NCBI GenBank assembly: GCA_024449915.1 | Contig: JAMZAV010000352.1 | Location: 346,677-410,676 of the forward strand | From: Sweltsa coloradensis | Lineage: Eukaryota; Arthropoda; Insecta; Plecoptera; Chloroperlidae | Reading direction: 5' to 3' | DNA: 64,000 nucleotides | Shown here: positions 57,401 through 64,000 of the stretch, in pieces | How the letters are laid out: each line of letters begins with the position of its first letter | How positions within the stretch are numbered: position 1 is the first letter of the stretch | Position numbers and translations under genes: made by a program | Notes under the pieces: generated by a model | The model's input: only the letters and a program-made list of their open reading frames with translations | What the model was told of the DNA's origin: nothing | Databases searched by the model: none

Positions 57401-60400
57401 CCACTTATCAGTTTAAAATGTGAGTATAATTTAAAGGCCGATGTGATATAAGGCCTATTTGATATTTGTTGGTGATATTTATTCCCAATAATGTGTGAAT
57501 TTTGGAATTGGAAACTCTTAACTTAGGTTTGATGTTTTCCACTGGACCACACTGATTGCGCCGTCAGTGCGCACTGAAACGTCACAGTCAAGTGATGCAC
57601 GGCACTATTGGAATAGGCCTACGATTTTTTTTCAGTACCCTACATAATATTGGGTGGCAACCCTCACTATCAATATGTCTTTACACGCTTTCGAAGCAAT
57701 TCTGGTGGATGTGAATGGGGAAAAAGTCAGAAGCAACGGCCTATGCATATTATAGCCGTTCCCAACTGGACTGTACAGTAAATAATAAACATAACCTCAA
57801 CCTCGAACGTTATGCAAATCTGCCTCTATGTCAGAATAAATGTTAGTGGACAACATCTTCTACGTAGTTTGTGATTTTTGGCTTGTGATTTCTTTGAGAC
57901 AATTCTAATATTGAATTCATCAACATCGTTGCTACCATAGGTCGCTACTATCCGATGAAGAGTCGATTCAACCAAATACTGCGGGTCTATGGCAGCCATA
58001 TTTGCACTGGAAAGATTGCCCTGACCCTCAGAGTCAGTGCAGCTCAGTGCGCACTGCGAGTGCAGTCCGCCCAGTGGAATACACCATTTTTGCACGGGTG
58101 CGATTTGCAGCTACCAGTGGAATATGCTACTTTTATCATTTCATATGAAATCAACCAAAATATGATTATTTTTTTCTGACCATTTCCGATTTTCCTGAAA
58201 TTTGGTACACAGGCAGATACTATTTCAAATAGAAACTGTGATTTTTTTTAGATTTTTGTGATAAGTCGTTTCTGATATATGGGGTCACCAATATTTGACC
58301 CCGGATGACCTCGTTTGCGTATCGCGCCACGATTTTCTCAATTAATTCTTCCCTAATTATGCTACAGACCTCAATGAGAGCTCATTTTAAAGCTCTTGAA
58401 AAGTTGTATCCAGAAAATATCATACACATACACTTTAATGGTAATATCTGGAGTTGTATGTTCTTACATCTGTTGAAGGTCAAAGGTCAATAGCTAAAAT
58501 ACTCCATCTTGGATTGTATTGAAATTTTATATTATTTAAGTAAATACATGTGTGAACAATTCCTGAAAATTTCAGCCTGTTATATTAAGGAGTTTTTTTA
58601 GTTATAAATTATTCTTTCTATGATATGTAAGTAATAGCCACATTGTGGTGTCACTATTCACATTTCACAGCACATTTTGTCCTGTGTTTTAAACCCCCTT
58701 GGTTTGTTCTGAAAAGGCAAAATGCTATCAATATTGTTTGGTACAATTGAAGTAATTCATTTACCTTACTTCTTCAATCTTACCTCAAGAAGTCTTGTCG
58801 CTCTATCGCCGTCTTCCTTTTTCAACTTGTACGATCTTGCTCCACTTCCACCTAGTTCAACGGAAGCAGTTGAAAGAACATCTTCAAGAGACACAACTAA
58901 TTCGTCATCCCGTTCTGGATATGTGAAGGAAGGTGATGGTCCATGTGGAGACAGGAATCTGATTTGTAGTTCATTCAAAGTCTTCATTATCTTCAATACA
59001 AATCCAAGCCACCACTGGCCTTCGTAACCGTTACAAAATCATTCACCTCTTCGAAAGATAACACTGATAAAACACACAAAGATAAAACACTGTGTTCTGC
59101 CATGTGCTTCAGGAATGCACTCGGTTTGCGTGTGCACTATCCATCAAAATGTTAAATTGATGATAATTGGTTCAAAATCAGCAACACTATCTCAAGATTC
59201 CCAGTTTCAAGCATACCATCATATTCTGTCAGGCATGATGTGTCAATCCCCTCAGCAGACTGATTGCCACTTAGGACTATGTCAATATTGCTCAGGGACA
59301 ACAAAGTTGAGGGATAATTTGGAGAAGTTGTTTGATGAAAACATAATTGATGAAGTGTCTTACAAACAATGGCAGACAACCGATCGCTGCAATCTCGCAA
59401 CGGTTAAAAAAAACAAAAAAAACAAGAGACTTCATCGATTCATTCCTTGATAAACTTGAACTTTTACGAAATCACGATTTTATTGCCAAACAGCAGGTTG
59501 CTTTTCTTCAGCAAATAAAATCTACACTCCAGCCCGGTAAAGTAATTGTATCAGGTGACTTTGCAGAAAATTATAGCTTTGTTGTTCAAGATGCGGCAGA
59601 GGGCTTCCACTGGACTAATAGCCAGACCACGCTTCACCCATTTGTATGTTATTATGTGCATCAGTCAAAACTGGAGTATACCAGTTATGTATTTAACTAT
59701 TTATATCAGATTCACTTGTTCACGACACTGTTGCAGTTTACACCTTTCAAAAACTACTTATTCCTCTTCTCCAGCAAAAAATCAAACATTTAACCAAAGT
59801 ATTTTATTTCTCTGGTGGAGCAGCATCTCAGTATAAAAACAAGAAAAATTTTGCTAATCTGTGTCATCACGAACATGATTTTGGTATTAAAAGCTGAATG
59901 GCTTTTCTTGCCACATCACACGGCAAGGGGCCGTGATGGAGTTGGTGGGCCGGTAAAGAGGCTAGCAGCTAGAGCAAGTCTCCAACGACCGAGTGAGGAT
60001 CAAATAATGACTGCTCAGGACTTATTTCTATGGGCAAGAGACAATCTTAAAAGCAGTGTTTTCAAGTTTGTGCCAACTGAAGATATTGAGGTCAATAGGC
60101 AAATAGGCCATTAAATAATTGTTTCAACCTACTCCAACCTATTACCGGGACTTGCAGTTTCCATGCAATCCCAACTTCAACAAATACTTTGATGGTGAAA
60201 CAGTTTTCCACTTCAGATTCAAGCGAAGAGGTGGTAGTAACACCTAATAAGAAGGTATCTTTCGAAGAGGTGAATAATCTTGTAACGGTACCGTACGAAG
60301 GCCAGTGGTGGCTTGGATTTGTATTGAAGAAAATGAAGACTTTGAATGAACTACAAATCAGATTCCTGTCTTCACATGGACCATCACCTTCCTTCACATA

Positions 60401-62480
60401 TCCAGAACGGGATGACGAATTAGTTGTGTCTCTTGAAGATTTTCTTTAACTGCTTCAGTTGAACTAGGTGGAAGTGGAGCAAGATCGTACAAGTTGAAAA
60501 AGGAAGACGGCGATAGAGCGACAAGACTTCTTGAGGCAAGATTGAAGAAGTAAGGTAAATGAATTACTTCAATTGTACCAAACAATATTGATAACATTTT
60601 GCCTTTTCAGAACAAACCAAGGGGGTTTAAAACACAGGACCAAATGTGCTGTGAAATGTGAATAGTGACACCACAATGTGGCTATTACTTACATATCATA
60701 GAAAGAATAATTTATAACTAAAGAACTCCTTAATATAACAGGCTGAAATTTTTAGGAATTGTTCACAGATGTATTTACTTAAATAATATAAAATTTCAAT
60801 ACAATCCAAGATGGAGTATTTTAGCTATTGACCTTTGACTTTCAACAGATGTAAGAACATACAACTCTAGATATTACCATTAAAGAGTATGTGTATGATA
60901 TTTTCTGGATACAACTTTTCAAGAGCTTTAAAATGAGCTCTCATTGAGGTCTGTAGCATAATTAGGGAAAAATTTACTGAGAAAATCGTGGCGCGATACG
61001 CAAACGAGGTCATCCGGGGTCAAATATTGGTGACCCCATACATCAAAAACGACTTATCACAAACATCTAAAAAAATCATAGTTTCTATTTGAAATAGTAT
61101 CTGCCTGTGTACCAAATTTCAAGAAAATCAGAGAAAGTCATGAAAAAATACTTGGTTGATTTGACATGGAATTACTCACTTGCACTCAGTGCCACCAGTG
61201 GAAAACGCCATTAACTTAGATGTAAGTATTAGATTTCTTGTGTACATGACCTGCACACTACACTGTTTCATTTAGTAAATAAACACCCGATTATAACTTG
61301 ATGTGAACTTTTACTATAACGAATACATGTCAAAAAAATATTTGTCACAACTCGTCGATCGCTCGACCTGGTTAGAAGCAAAGATGCCGGAAGTCGGAAG
61401 TACTCAACTAGGTAGTCAACACAACTTACAAGTTTACTACGTAAATCAAATTCACAGTTAATGTCATCAAAAACAATAAATATCAACAGTTAGATTATAA
61501 CAAAATATTATACACAATGTAGGCTTACTAATTGACAAGTCAGGGCGCAGGGCCACATAATATTTTCTGTATTTTTTAAATTGTAACTTAAAATAGGAAA
61601 TATGCCACCACTGTGTGTATATTGATGCATCAAATGTCATCATCATGTATGAAGTATAAATGATCTAATTGTATGCAATAAAGCAATGAAAATTAAATAA
61701 AATAATATGCAGAACATTTTGAGGATTGTGATTTCATGATCAATAGTTTGCAGCTAACCTAGACTAATTATTTATCATCAAATAAAACAACAAAGTAATC
61801 TCCATTCAGGATTCCATGAATAATATCAAAATCAAAAATGTTGTTCAAGGCCTAGCCCTAGCCGTCAGTTGTCAGATGAAAACTTGTGAATGTGATGGTA
61901 ATTTCTAATTTTAGTATAGGTAACCATTATACAAGGAGGTATGAATAATGTAAGGAGGCAGCATGGCGTCATCAAAACCGTAGCCACTTTGAACGACAAT
62001 GTTGGTCGGCAAGAGCCTCGGACCCAAAGCAAGGTCGTCGGTATTATTAAAGCTCATTGTCAAAGCTATGAACATTCCAAAACAAACAAAAACGGAGCAC
62101 ATGAACAAAAATTACATTTTACCTCTTTATTGTTCATTCTCATATTAATACAAGAGTTATTATCAATGTATTAAGTATAATACCAGCGGTTTCAATGCCG
62201 CCATTTTAACAAAGCGGCCGTCGATGGTAGTCGCCATGTTGGTCAGCACCAACGAGAAGCAGCAAATACTGCGATCAGACTGGATCAGACGTTCCAAAAC
62301 GGCCACGTTCATTTGTACAGCCACAGACATGCTGTCTCCTTACATTATTCATACTTCCTTGCCATTATAATGTGATTTTTTAAACGGATGGAAAATGAAA
62401 ATGATACAAGACTTAAGAAGCTGAGCTGACTTACCAACATTTTTCTTAAGGAGTGCTCTCCTTTTCCGGTCAGACAGCCA
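50730..62480 (-). CDS. NOL10: Nucleolar protein 10 (Enp2 homologue), partial at both ends, one frameshift
   Basis: Exons 62480..62435, 57198..56984, 56752..56616, 56536..55969, 55855..55711, 51400..50730; junction phases 1, 0, 2, 0, 1 match. About 593 codons are visible; human NOL10 has 688. Order: WLSDRKRRALLKK, the WD-type propeller (RRIELIQDF, LSLKFERCFDSEVVTFEIL, WDPRARNRVAVLDCA, GLPIRDVEF), GPAPKWCRFLDSLTEELEEN, and a NUC153 region (KLPKVNKDLALKLMDDE, NRFKALFENPDFEVD) with acidic and basic tails. Family knowledge: Enp2/NOL10 is a nucleolar SSU-processome protein needed for 18S rRNA maturation. The first ~22 residues and last ~75 are not found. A 1-nt frameshift lies in the last exon. Introns hold most transposons in 51-62 kb. 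Confidence 0.93.
51661..51830 (+). mobile_element. tRNA-derived SINE
   Basis: TGGTGGCACATACGATTAGG (A box region) and GGGTTCGAATCCC (B box), body to TTAATATGAGACATTAAG. In the NOL10 intron, directly beside the foldback element. Confidence 0.7.
51914..52779 (-). mobile_element. Helitron-like element family 2, nested in the foldback element
   Basis: The plus-strand start CTAGGAAAACACCAAAGTCA with AACAAGTGAGCGAG is the 3' end; the other end reads CGTTCACTACGCTCACTCGT with CC. It has subterminal GAGTGAGC repeats in inverted orientation and the CTAG terminus, like family 1. Includes a long (TACA)n array. Confidence 0.65.
52540..52711. repeat. (CATA)n microsatellite
   Basis: About 40 tetranucleotide units with a short break at 52575..52600, inside the Helitron-like element. 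Confidence 0.95.
53505..53778. mobile_element. MITE pair with GATTCTGTAAAA termini
   Basis: GATTCTGTAAAA occurs at about 53509 and 53577 facing right, and its inverse TTTTACAGAAT near 53678 and 53763. Between them run CGATAGCGATAGCGATCA-type words. The arrangement suggests one copy inside another of the same family. Confidence 0.65.
54061..54375. repeat. Tandem duplication, period about 180 bp
   Basis: TTTCAAAACCAAAATC, AGAAAATCAAAATTTTGGAT and CACGTAATTACTAAGGCGTG are found at 54068 and again at 54250, both running to GCTCTTAACCATTATA. Confidence 0.85.
54596..54910. repeat. Near-perfect palindrome, arms about 145 bp
   Basis: TTTCATTCTTTCTCCCTAGT, AGAAGTAGATCATTTCGCCT, CCAAGCCAACCATTTTCGTG, AAATTTTAAACTCAAAAT are mirrored almost base for base by 54760..54910, centred at about 54753. 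Non-coding; probably a foldback MITE. Confidence 0.85.
55011..55638. mobile_element. MITE with CCGTATYGGACCRAATATAG termini
   Basis: The left CCGTATCGGACCGAATATAG and the inverse right CCGTATTGGACCAAATATAG continue with CRCGA. The sequence is GC-rich near 55080..55250. The terminus resembles Tc1/mariner-pogo elements, but the target duplication is unclear. Confidence 0.65.
55711..55855 (-). CDS. NOL10: NOL10 exon (post-propeller)
   Basis: Acceptor TTCTTTCAG and donor ATGG|GTAACA. It encodes SMGPAPKWCRFLDSLTEELE, then VYDDYKFVTAKELEELGLEH and LMG. Leaves in phase 1. Confidence 0.92.
55969..56536 (-). CDS. NOL10: NOL10 exon (propeller, main part)
   Basis: Acceptor TTTTTTTTAG and donor CCA|GTAAGT. 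568 nt; encodes SDIYRLNLERGQFLNSFVTE to NTKLQTYYIP with several WD-like blades (CGTKEGKVEAWDPR, GHVLLYDIRS, VVKIWEKNTGK). Confidence 0.93.
56616..56752 (-). CDS. NOL10: NOL10 exon (propeller)
   Basis: Acceptor AATTTTCAG and donor GCCGG|GTATGT. It encodes VVFLHCDRYVEFHAAQGRYY, RLRIPKFGRDMQYNYHNCDL and YVVGAG. Confidence 0.92.
56984..57198 (-). CDS. NOL10: NOL10 exon (propeller, N-terminal part)
   Basis: Acceptor ATTTTCAG and donor AAG|GTAAGA. It encodes IQRRIELIQDFDMPGLSTNV, KVSRDGDYVLATGIYKPRMK, CFDVNNLSLKFERCFDSEVV and TFEILSDDYSK. Confidence 0.93.
58766..58996 (-). pseudogene. Duplicate transposase C-terminus inside the left TIR
   Basis: Minus frame MKTLNELQIRFLSPHGPSPS, FTYPERDDELVVSLEDVLST, then GGSGARSYKLKKEDGDRATR and a stop. 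It is the mirror of 60330..60555 and keeps the frame that the right copy has lost through a 1-nt deletion after LEDFL. Confidence 0.75.
59080..60560 (+). pseudogene. Transposase of the long-TIR element, frameshifted
   Basis: In order: a Cys/His region (CVCTIHQNVKLM, C-x-S-P at 59240, CHLGLCQYC), DEVSYKQWQTTDRCNLATV, KQQVAFLQQIKSTL, VSGDFAENYSFVVQDAAEGF then HW, a second acidic block VFYFSGGAASQYKNKKNFAN, then CHHEHDFGIKAEWLF, GVGGPVKRLAARASLQRP, and a C-terminus in the right TIR (YEGQWWLGFVLKK, LSSHGPSPSFTYPERDDELV). At least four frame changes break it. The order recalls long uncharacterised transposase-like proteins in aphids and Hydra; this is recollection, not a search. DFAENYS and FSGGAASQYKN look like catalytic-core positions (inference). 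Confidence 0.65.
61932..62361. mobile_element. hAT-type MITE with 8-bp target duplication
   Basis: TIRs CAAGGAGGTATGAATAATGT and inverse right CAAGGAAGTATGAATAATGT (about 34 bp), flanked by CCATTATA at 61924..61931 and 62362..62369. 430 bp, non-coding. Confidence 0.9.
62435..62480 (-). CDS. NOL10: NOL10 exon (N-terminal, WLSDRK motif)
   Basis: 46 nt between acceptor TTTGTTTCAG and donor GTTG|GTAAGT. It encodes WLSDRKRRALLKKNV, the conserved motif just before RRIELIQDF. Enters in phase 0, leaves in phase 1 and joins 57198 exactly. Confidence 0.88.
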
Positions 62481-62689
62481 CTGAAACAAAGGTTAGAGAT
62501 ACAAACATTTTTCAAAGGAACAGGAAGTAATTGACTATCAGTCTAGCCTTATAAAATAGATGGCATGTCAACGCCAGGTCTTCAAGTCTTACTTTAATTG
62601 GAATTGTTTAAGTTGGAAATAACGCTTCCTTACCCATCAAAACATGTAACATTTAAAAAAATGTTAGAAAAAAAATCTTAAAATACCTA

Positions 62690-63420
62690 TTCTACAAGAA
62701 ACTCACTGGCAAGGCCCATTTCGAGAAAACTGCAGAGACGGCCAAAAAGAGGCTGCGTCTGATGCAACGTGCGGCCGGAGTGTCCTGGGGAGCTAGGATT
62801 GACACACTGGTTCTCACCTACAAGACCTATGTGCGCCCGGTCCTGAGCAGAAGTTTTAGTCACCTCGGCGCAGCATAACCTTGATATACTCGGCAAAATC
62901 CAGAATCAGGCCCTTCGACTCGCCAGCGGTGCAGTAAAGACAACACCGGTAGCGGCAATGGAAGCCTACTGTAAAGTAGAGCCCCTAATACAGAGACTAG
63001 AGCAGAAAGCCATCATACTGCATGAAAAACTGGCGAGAATTGACTGGCTTGCCTTTCCAACGGCGAGCGCAGCAGAACACACAAATTTTGCCCAAAAGAC
63101 AACACTCCTAAAAACGGAGCACTGTCCGGACCTGCTACACCATCCTTGACAAAAGCTTGCCAGCCTAGATGTCAATAGCCTTCCAAACTCAACCATCAAA
63201 ATTGACTTAATCTTCAAGTGGAAGGTATGGGCAAGAAGAAGGAAAAAAGCCAGCCCGAGCTGAAAGTGCTTACTGAAGCGCATCCAATATCCGAATGGGT
63301 GCATGTCTTTATGGACGGCTCCTGAGACAGCTCGGGGAGGAATACTGGATTTGGCTTCCACGGCACCTTCTTTGAAGAGGCGCACCCGATGGCACCAGGC
63401 TCGAGCATTTTTGATGCAGT
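62690..63420 (+). mobile_element. LINE fragment: RT thumb plus start of RNase H
   Basis: [33 protein letters not shown], then IQNQALRLASGAVKTTPVAA, LIQRLEQKAIILHEKLARID, and in 63290..63400 EWVHVFMDGS followed by GFGFHGTFFEEA (RNase H start). Same lineage as LINE B, with frameshifts. Confidence 0.8.
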
Positions 63421-63424
63421 TATG

Positions 63425-63640
63425 GGATTTTGGCCTGGGGATGGTCAAACAAGGAAAATGTAAGAAGAATTTTCTCACAACAAAAGAGAGCAATAAGGCT
63501 GATATGTAACTTAGGTAGTCAGGAGACATGCAGAGGACAATTTATAGCGCTGAGATTACTAACTCTACCAAGTCTGTATATCTTTAAAGCTATAGGGCCT
63601 AACCTTTGTAAAATTGCATAAATCAGAAATGCTAAGAAAT
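63425..63640 (+). mobile_element. LINE fragment (CR1/Jockey-like C-terminus)
   Basis: RIFSQQKRAIRLICNLGSQE, TCRGQFIALRLLTLPSLYIF: the QKRAIR-CR-LxxLPSLYIF block of CR1-like LINEs. It sits directly against the preceding RNase H fragment, so one inserted into or was joined to the other. Confidence 0.75.
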
Positions 63641-64000
63641 GAGGATTTGCATCATCATAGGCCTAATACCAGAAGAAAAAATTATGTACCGTCAAATGGG
63701 GTTCAGGACGCTTACCTAATATCGCCAATAAGAAATCGGGTTAGTGGCGCTAGCTCCGCGCTACCGTAGCCCGACCTTAGCACGATTTCGTAGCCCCTAT
63801 CTAATATCCCTAGGCTAAGCTCGGGCTAGTGTAGCCATGCCGTATCGTGCCGCCGACCTAGCTACGTAAAACAGCCAACGCAATAAATGAAAAAACACTA
63901 GCAAAATATGTTATGCAATGGGATTGGTTGAAAATGACGAAAACATCATCACTCTTGAACAATGAAACAAATGAATCGACTTGAAAAGGTAAACAAACAA
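63641..64000. other. No gene seen; GC-richer inverted words
   Basis: 63745..63840 contains GCGCTACCGTAGCCCG and CGGGCTAGTGTAGCC in inverted orientation, possibly a repeat terminus. The first exon of NOL10 is not visible and probably lies beyond 64000. Confidence 0.35.

Larger units (their letters stand above)
57537..61205 (+). mobile_element. Large DNA transposon with roughly 0.9-kb inverted repeats and transposase remnant
   Basis: 58140..59070 and 60270..61165 are inverted copies with high identity. The outermost ends are TTTTCCACTGG at 57537 and its inverse at 61195..61205. Further CCAGTGGAA words at 58073 and 58114, and an extra ~550 bp at the left with a CAGTGCGCACTGA inverted pair, suggest a related small element sits in the left end. 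The inner region encodes the transposase. Superfamily not assigned by eye. Lies in a NOL10 intron. Confidence 0.8.

Noticed and set aside
62966..63529. Minus-strand open frame of 187 residues
   Set aside because: Antisense shadow of LINE fragments on the plus strand; no domain seen.

Overview
This is AT-rich, repeat-dense nuclear DNA of an animal. Short exons with GT-AG introns, a conserved RNA-processing gene, a conserved nucleolar gene and a seven-helix chemoreceptor of the insect gustatory-receptor type point to an insect. The transposon mix and the constant use of the palindrome TAGGCCTA remind me of hemipteran (planthopper-like) genomes; that last step is inference.

Three host genes could be spliced by hand with matching intron phases. 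(1) MPHOSPH6, + strand: exons 2956..3056 and 13776..14085 and a poly(A) signal at 14227; the short first exon was not found. (2) A gustatory-receptor-family gene, - strand, complete: ATG at 34970, six exons, stop at 17787, 442 codons, seven predicted helices. (3) NOL10, - strand: six exons between 62480 and 50730. The N-terminal exon (probably beyond 64000) and the C-terminal exon(s) are missing, and a 1-nt frameshift lies at 50853..50887.

The rest is mostly transposable elements, many in the introns. Left part (1-14 kb): LINE fragments, a hAT remnant with a BED-type finger, a terminal-repeat element full of GTACCTTGGACC motifs, paired Helitron-like copies, and two hAT elements with perfect 8-bp target duplications. 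Middle (16-36 kb, receptor gene): a foldback element, another Helitron-like copy, three hAT insertions, and a CR1-like LINE nested inside an RNase H-bearing LINE in intron 3. Intergenic (35-50 kb): tRNA-derived SINEs, other retroposons, a TA-flanked MITE and several foldback palindromes. Right part (51-64 kb, NOL10 introns): a foldback element split by a Helitron-like element, a near-perfect 315-bp palindrome, and a large DNA transposon with roughly 0.9-kb inverted repeats that carry the end of its own transposase; a short relative lies at 22.4 kb.

The three genes are unrelated in function. I see no operon-like arrangement, no rRNA, no functional tRNA gene and no CRISPR array. All coordinates were worked out by eye; repeat edges are approximate unless a target duplication is given.
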